Positions 50,096 to 58,650 of a stretch of 64,000 nucleotides of DNA are shown in pieces. A program made the position numbers and the translations under genes. Every line of letters starts with the position of its first letter. Position 1 is the stretch's first letter. The notes under the pieces are model-generated. The model was not told the origin of the DNA, ran no database searches, and saw only the letters and a program-made list of their open reading frames with translations. Source of the DNA: Alphaproteobacteria bacterium (lineage in GTDB: Bacteria > Pseudomonadota > Alphaproteobacteria > JANQMY01); NCBI GenBank assembly GCA_028289425.1, contig JANQPL010000004.1:434001-498000 (forward strand), read 5' to 3'.

Positions 50096-51199
50096 CTAGA
50101 GCAAATGCCCCGTCTTCTTCTTCTTGGTGTCCAGATAACGCCAATTGTGTTCGTTGGACGGGAACTGGTGCTGCACCCGTTCCACCACGTGAATGCCGAA
50201 GCGGGACAGGGCCTCTACCTTGTCGGGATTATTGGTCAGTAAGCGGACTTTTGAGATGCCCAAATGAGTCAGCATCGATTTGGCCTGACCGAACAGCCGT
50301 TCGTCCACTTCGAAGCCAAGCCGCTCATTTGCTTCCACCGTATCGAAGCCCTTGTCTTGAAGGGCGTAGGCCCGCAGTTTGTTCATAAGGCCGATGCCGC
50401 GCCCTTCTTGGGCGAGATAAAGAACCACGCCGGCGCCTTCATCGGCGATGGTCTTTATGGCGCCGCGCAACTGATCGCCGCAGTCGCATTTGAGGGAGCC
50501 GATCAGATCGCCGGTAAAGCACTCCGAATGGAGCCGCACCAGTGGCGCCTCGGACCGGGTGGGATCGCCGATCACAATCGCAATGTGTTCGGGCCCGCCA
50601 TCGGCCGGGCGAAAGGCGAACAATTGGGTGTCCTCGGACTCGGCCAAAGGAACATGGGCGGTCGAGACCGGGCGCAAGGCGGCGGCGGCGTATCCGTCGT
50701 AAGAAAGAATATGAGCCGCTTGAATACGGAGGATCATCGACTCCATATGGGCGTCGGCCTTAGGCCGCGACGCCTTATCCAACGGCACCACCAGGGCCGC
50801 GGGCAGGAGCCCCGACAGCTTAGCCAAGGCAATGGCGGCAATCGCCGCCTCGCTCGGCGCGTTGCGGCTGGCCTCAAAAGGGCCCTGGAAGGGTTCATCC
50901 AGATCGAAGGCGGGATCCGCCACCCGGTGCACCCACGCCTGATCGCGGGATTTAGCGATCGGCAATGCAACCAGATCCGGCGTGTAAAGACGAATCTTCA
51001 GGGTACGGGCCCGATTATGGGTTAACAGAAGCTGGGGCGTGCCGAGATCTCGCAGATCACTGAGGCCGGCCGCATCGGCGGTTTCGGCGGAAAGCGCAAA
51101 AACGGCCGGTTCGGAAACGGTCGCCCCTTGGACAATAACCGGCAAACCTCTGCGAAAATCGGCGGTGACCCTTTCAAGCTGGATCAGGGGGTCAATCAT
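50096..51199 (-). CDS. ribA: GTP cyclohydrolase II with N-terminal extension
   Basis: 367 residues. The GTP cyclohydrolase II domain (about 175-360) opens GTP in the first step of riboflavin synthesis; zinc ligands Cys227, Cys238 and Cys240 are in SECFTGDLIGSLKCDCGDQL, and YLAQEGRGIGLMNKLRAYALQDKG binds GTP. The first ~170 residues look like a RibB (DHBP synthase) fold that has lost the metal-site DDEDREN motif, so a bifunctional role is unlikely. It precedes the YkuD gene by 2 bases. Confidence 0.94.
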   Translation of the reverse strand: MIDPLIQLERVTADFRRGLPVIVQGATVSEPAVFALSAETADAAGLSDLRDLGTPQLLLTHNRARTLKIRLYTPDLVALPIAKSRDQAWVHRVADPAFDLDEPFQGPFEASRNAPSEAAIAAIALAKLSGLLPAALVVPLDKASRPKADAHMESMILRIQAAHILSYDGYAAAALRPVSTAHVPLAESEDTQLFAFRPADGGPEHIAIVIGDPTRSEAPLVRLHSECFTGDLIGSLKCDCGDQLRGAIKTIADEGAGVVLYLAQEGRGIGLMNKLRAYALQDKGFDTVEANERLGFEVDERLFGQAKSMLTHLGISKVRLLTNNPDKVEALSRFGIHVVERVQHQFPSNEHNWRYLDTKKKKTGHLL

Positions 51200-51347
51200 A
51201 CAGCAAATCCAGTTGACCCCTTGTCGGTTCCCTTATTATCTGGGGGCCTATGATGATGCTCTCCGCTCCTCAAGTTCTTTCACACCCATTTGAATGGTTG
51301 TTACGGGCTGTCGGTTCAAGTGTTCGGCCAAAACGCCCTATATGTCC

Positions 51348-51388
51348 TTCGAGCAATTTATGACGCATTTTTCGAATTTATTGTCGAA
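51348..51388. promoter_or_regulatory. Repeated TTCGA motifs before the OmpR-type regulator
   Basis: TTCGAGCAATTTAT (from 51348) and TTCGAATTTATT (from 51371) are direct repeats 23 bases apart, about two helical turns. The second also pairs as TTCGA/TCGAA (51371-51375, 51384-51388). They lie 35-75 bases before the regulator start and could be an autoregulatory operator. Weak, pattern-based. The rest of the 221-base gap (51200-51420) shows nothing definite. Confidence 0.3.
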
Positions 51389-51420
51389 GTTCTTAACACC
51401 AAAATCATAGGGGAATCTCC

Positions 51421-52107
51421 ATGAGCAGTGTCAAAAGATTACTTTTGGTCGACGACGACGAGACCCTCCGGGAATCCCTGGCAGAACAGCTGGCCCACCA
51501 CGACGAATTCCAGACCGAGCATGCGGCAAACGCGCAGGAAGCCTTGGAAAAGGCGAAATCGGCTCATTTGGATATGGTCATTTTGGATGTGGGGCTGCCC
51601 GATATGGACGGCCGGGAAGTGTGCAGCCTGATGCGCAAATCCGGCGTCAAATGTCCGATCGTCTTGTTGACGGCGGCGGATACAGAAGCCGATACCATCT
51701 TGGGACTGAATGCCGGGGCCAACGATTATGTGACAAAACCATTCCGCTTTGGCGTTTTGCTGGCACGTATTCGGGCCCATCTGCGCAGCCACGAACAAAG
51801 CGAAGATGCCGTTTTCCGCATCGGCACCTATACGTTCCGCCCCAGCGCCAAGCTGCTGATCGATGACGATGATTCCAAAATCCGCCTGACGGAGAAGGAA
51901 ACCTCCATCCTGAAATACTTGTATCGGGCGGGCGAACGGGTCGTGGGCCGCGACATCCTGCTGCATGAAGTCTGGGGTTATAATTCCGGCGTCACCACCC
52001 ACACGCTGGAAACGCATATCTATCGCTTGCGCCAGAAAATTGAGAAGGACCCGTCGAACGCCCAACTGCTCGTGACCGAATCCGGGGGCTACAAGCTGGT
52101 GCCGTGA
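51421..52107 (+). CDS. OmpR/PhoB-family response regulator
   Basis: 228 residues. Receiver domain with acidic DDDE (11-14), phosphoacceptor Asp56 (VILDVGLPDMDG), Thr84 and Lys106 (NDYVTKPF). The C-terminal winged helix (about 130-228) has LTEKETSILKYLYRAGERVVGRDILLHEVWGYNSGVTTHTLETHIYRLRQKIE. No histidine kinase gene is nearby, so it is an orphan regulator in this window. It may control the genes that follow it at 52258-55388, as they share orientation, but that is inferred. Confidence 0.95.
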   Translation: MSSVKRLLLVDDDETLRESLAEQLAHHDEFQTEHAANAQEALEKAKSAHLDMVILDVGLPDMDGREVCSLMRKSGVKCPIVLLTAADTEADTILGLNAGANDYVTKPFRFGVLLARIRAHLRSHEQSEDAVFRIGTYTFRPSAKLLIDDDDSKIRLTEKETSILKYLYRAGERVVGRDILLHEVWGYNSGVTTHTLETHIYRLRQKIEKDPSNAQLLVTESGGYKLVP

Positions 52108-52257
52108 GGCACATGGGCGTTAACCATTTGCCGCGCCGGGATGTGAGCACCGTCACAAAGCCGATGGCCGAGGCTCGACAAACATTTCGGAAACACCAAC
52201 TATAGGCGATAATGCGCCCCCGGCGAGCATTCCTGTCGTCAACCGAATAGGCAAAAG

Positions 52258-53124
52258 ATGGTGCGTTTGAACCCCTGGGGCGGGCGGAAGCCGCCGAGCC
52301 AGGACCAATTTTTCGTAAAGTTCTGGGGGGTTCGGGGCAGCATTGCGTGCGCGGGCCCAGAAGTTCAGCGCTATGGGGGCAATACGTCGTGCCTTGAAAT
52401 CGTCTGCAGCGGCCGGCGCCTGGTCTTCGATGGCGGCACGGGCTTGCGCTACCTCGGCGAGCAGATCGAGGCGGAGGGCCAACGGGACATCGACATCTTC
52501 CTCACCCACAGCCATATCGACCATGTGGTGGGCCTGCCCTTTTTCAGTCCCCTTTTCTGTGAAGATACCACCTGCCGCATTTGGTCAGGGCATCTAGAAG
52601 GCGGCATGAGCACCCACAAGGCGATTGGCGGGCTTATGAATGCGCCGCTGTTTCCCGTGGCGCCGGAAATTTTCAAAGCCCGCGTCCTCTACAATGATTT
52701 CTCAGCCGGCGATACGCTGGAGCCCCATCCGGATATCGTTATCCGCACCGCGGCGCTCAACCATCCCAACGGTGCCACCGGCTACCGGGTGGACCACAAG
52801 GGCAAGTCCATTGCCTATGTGACCGACACCGAACATTTTGACGACGGGCTTGATGAAGCAATCTTAGGCTTGATCGATAAAGCCGATATCTTCATCTACG
52901 ATGCGACGTATACGGACGAAGAGTATCCGGCCAGCAAGGGCTTTGGCCATTCCACCTGGCAGGAAGGGGTGCGCTTGGCGGATGCGGCGGGCGTGGGCGT
53001 CTATGTGGCCTTTCATCACGACCCGTCCCACGACGATGATTTCATGGACCAAGTCGCCCGTGATGTGGCGGCGGCCCGGGCCGGGTCCATCGTTGCTCGT
53101 GAAGGCGAAAGCCTCTTTCCGTGA
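52258..53124 (+). CDS. MBL-fold metallo-hydrolase
   Basis: 288-residue metallo-beta-lactamase-fold protein. The N-terminus KFWGVRGSIACAGPEVQRYGGNTSCLEI is typical of a subfamily sometimes annotated as cyclic-nucleotide phosphodiesterase-like. The metal site HxHxDH is HSHIDH (84-89), with later ligands in LNHPNGATGYRV, YVTDTEHF and FHHDPSHDDD. The substrate is unknown. It overlaps the following methyltransferase by 4 bases (GTGA), so the two are translationally coupled. Confidence 0.9.
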   Translation: MVRLNPWGGRKPPSQDQFFVKFWGVRGSIACAGPEVQRYGGNTSCLEIVCSGRRLVFDGGTGLRYLGEQIEAEGQRDIDIFLTHSHIDHVVGLPFFSPLFCEDTTCRIWSGHLEGGMSTHKAIGGLMNAPLFPVAPEIFKARVLYNDFSAGDTLEPHPDIVIRTAALNHPNGATGYRVDHKGKSIAYVTDTEHFDDGLDEAILGLIDKADIFIYDATYTDEEYPASKGFGHSTWQEGVRLADAAGVGVYVAFHHDPSHDDDFMDQVARDVAAARAGSIVAREGESLFP

Positions 53125-53984
53125 GCGACGGGGCGCGCACCTCGCTGCGGCGCCTCAGAATGGGATTTCAGACCCTTTTGCGGCCCCGAAAGCCCCTCGG
53201 TTTCTTCATTCCCTATCGCTTTGCCGGCGAAGCATGTCGAACGGCGGAACAGACCGTCTATCGGCAGGTGGCGGCCCGTTTGGAGGTCTATCTAGAAGAG
53301 TTCACGGACATTCTAGAGGGCGCCACGCGTTACCAGAGTGACCTTTCTGCCATCGGCACAGCGCCGCCGCCGGCGCCCCGGTGGGACCAGAATTGGTTTT
53401 CAGGCCTTGATGCGATCATTGCCTACACCCTGGTGCGCGCCCGGCGGCCAAAACGGATCGTCGACATCGGTTCCGGTCATTCGACCCGCTTTCTGGCCAA
53501 AGCCATCGCCGATGAGGGGAGCGATACCCAATTGGTTGCGATCGATCCGGAACCCCGAACAAGGATCGAGGGCCTCTCGCTCACGCATGAGAAACGTTCG
53601 GTCCAACAGGCGCCGGTGTCGTGGTTTTCTGAGTTAGAAGCGAATGATTTTCTAACGATCGATTCAAGTCACATCTTAATGCCGGGCACGGATGTGGATT
53701 TCATCTTGAACGAGGTTTTGCCGGCCTTGCCGCCGGAGGTCTTGGTGCATTTTCACGACATATTCCTGCCCGATCCTTACCCCAACGATTGGCGATGGCG
53801 CGGCTATAACGAACAGTCCGCGGTTGCCACATTGGTGACGTCAACGGCCTATAGACCGCTCTTCGCTAGCCATTTTCTCGCAAGTCGTAGGCCCGAGGGT
53901 CTTCAAGGTGCTTGGTATACGCCTCTGCTTGAGCAAGGCGGCGCGCCGCCGTCCAGCCTGTGGCTGCAAAAGGAGATAATGTGA
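53121..53984 (+). CDS. Class I SAM-dependent methyltransferase
   Basis: 287 residues. SAM loop VDIGSGHSTRFLAKAI (114-129), an acidic second strand in LVAIDPEPRT, and FLTIDSSHILMPGTDVDFILNEVLPALPPEVLVHFHDIFLPDPYP, a pattern of the Methyltransf_24 group found near polysaccharide or glycan genes. Target unknown. GTG start coupled to the upstream MBL-fold gene. The membrane cyclase follows within 70 bases. Confidence 0.88.
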   Translation: MSDGARTSLRRLRMGFQTLLRPRKPLGFFIPYRFAGEACRTAEQTVYRQVAARLEVYLEEFTDILEGATRYQSDLSAIGTAPPPAPRWDQNWFSGLDAIIAYTLVRARRPKRIVDIGSGHSTRFLAKAIADEGSDTQLVAIDPEPRTRIEGLSLTHEKRSVQQAPVSWFSELEANDFLTIDSSHILMPGTDVDFILNEVLPALPPEVLVHFHDIFLPDPYPNDWRWRGYNEQSAVATLVTSTAYRPLFASHFLASRRPEGLQGAWYTPLLEQGGAPPSSLWLQKEIM

Positions 53985-54050
53985 ACAAGCTTGATTGGAT
54001 GTCATCCGGCGCCCATGCCAGGGTGCGGCCCGCTTTCGGGGGATGACTTT

Positions 54051-55388
54051 ATGTGGCGCCGCTTGCTTTCTGTTGTCGGAACACCGGATACCGCCGGCCT
54101 GTCGAAGCCGGTGCGCCGCGCCATTGCAGAGCGCGAGCAGGAAAGCGAGGTGCTGGTCGGCTATTTGCAGCTGTTCCTGGTGGGCATGTTTGCGGTCCTT
54201 TACGCGATTGCACCCGCGCCGGCGGCGGCCACCATGTTCATGCCCGTCCCCTATGCGCTTCTGGTCTACACCTTACTGACCCTCGGCAGAGTGTATTGGG
54301 CGCAGCGGGCTCGCATCCCTGATTGGGCGCTTTATCTTTCCATCTTGCTGGATATGGGCCTGCTCATGCTTCTGATTTGGAGCTTTCATCTGCAATACGA
54401 TCAGCCTGCGGCCTTCTATCTAAAAGCGCCCACATTGCTTTACGCCTTTTTCTTTATCGCGCTGCGGGCCCTGCGCATGGAGCCACGATTTGTGATCGCC
54501 GCCGGCGGGGCTGCCGCCGCCGGTTGGGCCCTGATGATCGCCTATGTGGTGGTGGCGGAGCCCACCGTGGTCACGCGGGACTATGTGGAATACTTAACGT
54601 CGAACGCTATTCTAATGGGCGCCGAGTTCGACAAAATCATTTCGATCTTGGTGGTCACCGCCATTCTGGCCCTGGCGATTGCGCGGGGGCGGGAGCTGCT
54701 GATCCGCGCCTTCGCCCAAGAAGCGGCAACCCGCAATCTGTCGCGCTTTTTCGACCCGACCGTGGCCAAAGGAATCACGCAGACCGACCGCCCGATTGCC
54801 CCCGGCGAAGGGGTCGTGCGGGAGGCGGCTATTTTGAATGTGGACATTCGCGGCTTCTCCAAACTTGCGGCCGAGATGACGCCGGCCGAGATTATGGAAC
54901 TGCTGTCGGCCTATCAGGCCCGCGTGGTGCCCCTCATCACCGCCCATGGGGGCGTGATCGACAAGTTTCTGGGGGACGGCATCATGGCGACGTTCGGCGC
55001 CGCCGCGCCTTCCGCTACCTATTCGGCCGACGCGGTAAATGCCGCTGACGACATTATCAGGGAAATGGATGCTTGGCTGTCCAGCCGGGAAGCGCTTGGC
55101 GCAGCGCCATTGAGTATCAATATCGGCATTGCCAGCGGCCGGGTGGTTTTTGGTGCCGTGGGCGACCAATCGCGCTTGGAATACACGGTAATCGGCGACC
55201 CTGTAAATCTGTCCGCAAAGATTGAGAAGCACAACAAGGTGGAAGGTGTGCGGGCCCTGTGCACCAAAAGCTGCATGGCCCAGGCCGTGGCCCAAGGGTA
55301 TGTAGCACCCGCGGAACTAGAAATGCGTTCCAACGTCAGGATCGAGGGGCTTCAGCAACCGGTGGATTTGGTCGTATTGGCCGCATAA
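54051..55388 (+). CDS. Membrane-anchored class III adenylate/guanylate cyclase
   Basis: 445 residues. The N-terminal half holds about six membrane helices (from LQLFLVGMFAVLYAI to IISILVVTAILALAIA). The catalytic domain (about 250-445) has the first metal Asp in LNVDIRGFSKLA and the second in DKFLGDGIMATFG, the adenine-selecting Lys in that same segment, and VIGDPVNLSAKIEKHNK, where the usual Arg of the transition-state site is Lys. It likely makes cAMP. ATG 54051 is preferred; a TTG at 53991 is possible. It converges on the macB-type gene with 8 bases between. Confidence 0.93.
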   Translation: MWRRLLSVVGTPDTAGLSKPVRRAIAEREQESEVLVGYLQLFLVGMFAVLYAIAPAPAAATMFMPVPYALLVYTLLTLGRVYWAQRARIPDWALYLSILLDMGLLMLLIWSFHLQYDQPAAFYLKAPTLLYAFFFIALRALRMEPRFVIAAGGAAAAGWALMIAYVVVAEPTVVTRDYVEYLTSNAILMGAEFDKIISILVVTAILALAIARGRELLIRAFAQEAATRNLSRFFDPTVAKGITQTDRPIAPGEGVVREAAILNVDIRGFSKLAAEMTPAEIMELLSAYQARVVPLITAHGGVIDKFLGDGIMATFGAAAPSATYSADAVNAADDIIREMDAWLSSREALGAAPLSINIGIASGRVVFGAVGDQSRLEYTVIGDPVNLSAKIEKHNKVEGVRALCTKSCMAQAVAQGYVAPAELEMRSNVRIEGLQQPVDLVVLAA

Positions 55389-55396
55389 GGGCGCGG

Positions 55397-56599
55397 TCAT
55401 TCGTAGCGCAGCGCGTCGATGGGATTGAGCCGGGCGGCCCGCCGCGCCGGGAAGAACCCGAAAACGATCCCGACAAAGGCGGAGAACACCACCGCGATCA
55501 GGACGATCGGTACATTCAGAATGAACGGCAAGTTCAGTGCCTCTGAAAGCCAAAACGACACAAATAGACCGAACAATATTCCAGCAATGCCCCCGGCCAG
55601 GGACAGCATCATCGCCTCCACCAGGAACTGAAGCAGCACGTCGCGCTCAAGAGCGCCGATGGCCAAGCGAATGCCGATCTCTCTTGTGCGCTCGGTGACG
55701 GACACCAGCATGATGTTCATAATGCCAATACCGCCCACGATCAGGCTCACCATGGCGACAGCGCTCAACAAAGCGGTCAGCACACCCGTGGTGCTTTCCA
55801 CAACCTTCGTGATTTCCTGAAGGTTCTCTACTTCAAAATCTTCTTGCTCATTGTCGCGGATGCCGCGCCGCTGGCGCAGCAAGGTCTGAATATCGTTCTG
55901 CACTTTGGTGGTCATCTCAGCCGCCGCGGCAGAGACAAAGATCATGCTGATGTCACGGTTGCCGGAAATGCGGCGTTGAAACGTGCGCAACGGCGTAACC
56001 ACCAGATCGTCTTGGTCCGTACCGAAGGTGGCGGTCCCTTTCGGTTCGAGAAGGCCGATCACCTCACAGGGAATGTTATCGGCCCTGATCGTTGCGCCGA
56101 TGGGGTTTTGGAAGCCAAAGAGCTCCCGGCGGATCGTTTCGCCAATCACGCACACAGCCCGACCGGATCGTTCCTCGCCGCGAGTAAAGGCGCGGCCCGC
56201 TGCCAGCGCCCATTCACGCACGCCCATATAGCCGTTATTGGTCCCGTGAATGCTGGTGGACCAGCTTTCATTCCCGTAAATGACGGTAATCGATTTGGTC
56301 GCGGTGGGGGCCACACCGGCAACCCCATCGACTTCCTCTAGAATAGCATTCGCATCCTGAAGCTCGAATGGGGTGCCTTGTTCCCGCCCGCTGGGTCCCC
56401 GCTTGCCGGGCACCACGATAATGAGGTTCCGCCCCAGGCTCGATATGTCGGAGGTGACGCGGGCGGTCGCGCCGCCACCCAATGTCACGATAACGATGAC
56501 CGCCGCCACACCGATGATGATGCCCAGCGCCGTCAGGATGGACCGCATCAAATTGAAGCGGATCTCCCGCAAAGCGAGCTGCATGGTGTTCCAAATCAT
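55397..56599 (-). CDS. MacB-type ABC transporter permease
   Basis: 400 residues: an N-terminal helix, a large periplasmic MacB_PCD domain (SDISSLGRNLIIVVPGKRG to about residue 250), and the FtsX domain with three C-terminal helices (VAMVSLIVGGIGIMNIMLVSVTERTREIGIRLAIGA). This is the mechanotransmission permease of tripartite MacAB-type exporters of peptides, toxins or macrolides. The ATP-binding domain is a separate gene just upstream (4-base overlap), unlike E. coli MacB, which fuses both. Confidence 0.94.
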   Translation of the reverse strand: MIWNTMQLALREIRFNLMRSILTALGIIIGVAAVIVIVTLGGGATARVTSDISSLGRNLIIVVPGKRGPSGREQGTPFELQDANAILEEVDGVAGVAPTATKSITVIYGNESWSTSIHGTNNGYMGVREWALAAGRAFTRGEERSGRAVCVIGETIRRELFGFQNPIGATIRADNIPCEVIGLLEPKGTATFGTDQDDLVVTPLRTFQRRISGNRDISMIFVSAAAAEMTTKVQNDIQTLLRQRRGIRDNEQEDFEVENLQEITKVVESTTGVLTALLSAVAMVSLIVGGIGIMNIMLVSVTERTREIGIRLAIGALERDVLLQFLVEAMMLSLAGGIAGILFGLFVSFWLSEALNLPFILNVPIVLIAVVFSAFVGIVFGFFPARRAARLNPIDALRYE

Positions 56600-57297
56600 G
56601 GGGCCACCGCCTCAGCTTCCGCCGTGTCTTGGGCGATGTGCCCATCACGGAAGGTGATCACCCGTTTGGCGAATTCCGCCATATCGGCTTCGTGGGTGAC
56701 CATGACGATGGTGATCCCCTGTTCTTCGTTCAGCCGCGCTAGAAGATTCATGATCTCAAGGCTGCGCTGGGAATCCAAATTCCCGGTGGGTTCGTCCGCC
56801 AAGAGAAGCAGTGGGCTGGTGATGATGGCGCGGGCGATCGCCACGCGCTGCTGCTGGCCGCCGGACAATTCAGCCGAGGTATGGTGGCCCCGATCCTCCA
56901 GGCCCACCAGTTCCAGAACATGGTCCGCGCGTTCGTGCCGCTCTTTGGCGGGGACCCCCCGATAAACCAGCGGCAGCTCCAAGTTTTCGCGTGCGGTCGT
57001 GCGTTTCAAAAGATTGTAGCCCTGGAAAACAAAGCCCAGGAAGTTTCGGCGCAACAGCGCCCGCTGGTTTTGGTCCAGCGTCGTCACCTCCATATCTTGA
57101 AATCGGTACGAGCCGCTGGTGGGGGTGTCCAGACATCCTAGAATGTTCATACAGGTGGATTTGCCCGATCCGGACGGACCCATGACCGCGACAAACTCGC
57201 CATCCGAGATCGTCATGTGAATGTTGTCCAGGGCGATGACTTGGGCGTCGCCCTGGCCATAAACTTTTGTGATGTTCCGAAGGGAAATCAGCGCCAT
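56596..57297 (-). CDS. MacB/LolD-type ABC transporter ATP-binding protein
   Basis: 233 residues. Walker A GPSGSGKST, signature LSGGQQQRVAIARA and Walker B LLLADEPTGNLD are complete, with the H-loop in VMVTHEADMA. The LolD/MacB/FtsE group is indicated by FVFQGYNLLKRTTARENLELPL. It is coupled to the permease gene (overlap 4 bases) and preceded by the membrane-fusion gene by 2 bases. Confidence 0.95.
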   Translation of the reverse strand: MALISLRNITKVYGQGDAQVIALDNIHMTISDGEFVAVMGPSGSGKSTCMNILGCLDTPTSGSYRFQDMEVTTLDQNQRALLRRNFLGFVFQGYNLLKRTTARENLELPLVYRGVPAKERHERADHVLELVGLEDRGHHTSAELSGGQQQRVAIARAIITSPLLLLADEPTGNLDSQRSLEIMNLLARLNEEQGITIVMVTHEADMAEFAKRVITFRDGHIAQDTAEAEAVAP

Positions 57298-57299
57298 GT

Positions 57300-58523
57300 T
57301 CAGCGTGTCGGTTTGACAATCACGTCCAGCAACACCTCGACCCCCGGCGCCAGCTCTTCGGACTGGATGGCCGTCCTTCGGCCATCGCTCGCCAGCGCAT
57401 CCACCACAAGGGCCGCCGGTGTGCCTGACTTGAGGACCCAGACCAAGGCCTCCGTTCCCGTGGTCTCCGGGATTTCTGTGACCACGCCATCCACCGTCGG
57501 CGGTGTAAACCGCAACGCGCCGTTGGGCACGGACACGGTGTTAGAAAACTGTTCTACAACAATCTCCGACGTGGCCGTCATGCCCGGCCGCAGGGCCAGA
57601 TCGTCATTGTTCACATTCAGCACGGCTTCATAGGTCACCACGCCCTGAACGGTGCGGGGCGCGTTGCGCACGGACTGAACGGTCGCTTCGAAGGTGCGGT
57701 TGGGATAGGCATCGACCGTAAAAGAGGCGGCCTGTCCCGTCCTTACCTGGCCCACATCGGCCTCGTCCACGTCCACATGCAATTGCATACGCCGAAGATC
57801 TTCGGCCAGTGTGAACAGTTCCGGTGTTTGGAAGGAGGAGGCGACGGTCTGGCCCGGTTCAATCTTCCGGTCGAGCACGATGCCGTCGATGGGTGAGCGA
57901 ATGATTGCCTTTTCTAGGTTGGACTTGTCGATCTTCAGCGCCGCTTCCGCCAGTGTCACCTGAGCTTCCGCGTTGGAGACGGCAGCTTCGGATCGGGCAT
58001 AGGTGGCTTCGGCAATTTCAAGCTCTTGCTGAGAGAGGGTCCGCCGCTCGGCGAGATTGGCCACCCGGTCCCGGCGGGTCTTTGCTTCGGCCGCGGTGGC
58101 TTGGGCTTCGGCCAACAAAGCCCGCGCGCTCACCAAAGATGCTTCGCCGCGCACCACCTGGGCTTCCAACTGGTCCGTGTCGAGCCGTGCGATGGGTTCG
58201 CCCTTTTTGACTTCTTCATTGAAGGTGACCAGCACCTCGGCGATCAGCCCGGATATTTCGGCGCCTACATCCACTTGATTGACGGGCTTCAACGTGCCCG
58301 TCGCCGTCACGGTGATGGTCATGTCGCCTTGGGTCACCGCGCCCATGCGATATTCCGTCGACCGATCGCCCCCGGTAAACCAATAGATCAGCAGCAGGAC
58401 AATCGCCGCGCCAATGCCCCCCAGCAGCCAGTTACGGCGCGCAGGACCCGCCCCATCGGTGGCGGTGTTGATGCCGACGGCCCGTTCAATATCTGCTTGG
58501 GTTGGGTGCTTTGGATCGTTCAT
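57300..58523 (-). CDS. MacA/HlyD-type periplasmic adaptor subunit
   Basis: 407 residues. One N-terminal membrane helix (WLLGGIGAAIVLLLIYWF), a barrel/lipoyl part (GTLKPVNQVDVGAEISGLIAEVLVTFNEEVKKGEPIARLD), a long Ala/Glu-rich coiled-coil hairpin (about 120-210), then beta-barrel parts (IDGIVLDRKIEPGQTVASSFQTPELF, GMTATSEIVVE). It bridges the inner-membrane ABC transporter to an outer-membrane channel. First gene of the leftward three-gene exporter unit; no TolC-like gene is in the window. Confidence 0.94.
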   Translation of the reverse strand: MNDPKHPTQADIERAVGINTATDGAGPARRNWLLGGIGAAIVLLLIYWFTGGDRSTEYRMGAVTQGDMTITVTATGTLKPVNQVDVGAEISGLIAEVLVTFNEEVKKGEPIARLDTDQLEAQVVRGEASLVSARALLAEAQATAAEAKTRRDRVANLAERRTLSQQELEIAEATYARSEAAVSNAEAQVTLAEAALKIDKSNLEKAIIRSPIDGIVLDRKIEPGQTVASSFQTPELFTLAEDLRRMQLHVDVDEADVGQVRTGQAASFTVDAYPNRTFEATVQSVRNAPRTVQGVVTYEAVLNVNNDDLALRPGMTATSEIVVEQFSNTVSVPNGALRFTPPTVDGVVTEIPETTGTEALVWVLKSGTPAALVVDALASDGRRTAIQSEELAPGVEVLLDVIVKPTR

Positions 58524-58650
58524 ACGGCGCGATCAAGATGTTTTGGGCCACCGGTGTTATGGTTTCCCCAAAAATATAGGGGCCAAAGCTCCCGATTGCA
58601 CGATAAAGACTGTAACCATCTGTAACTAATGAAACAGATGGTCTCTACCT

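Noticed and set aside
54323-55048. 241-codon frame inside the cyclase gene
   Set aside because: Alternate-frame shadow caused by high GC content; the cyclase frame carries the catalytic motifs.
55397-58523. Bacteriocin or toxin export cluster
   Set aside because: MacAB-type genes are present, but no precursor peptide, modification enzyme or immunity-like gene is adjacent.
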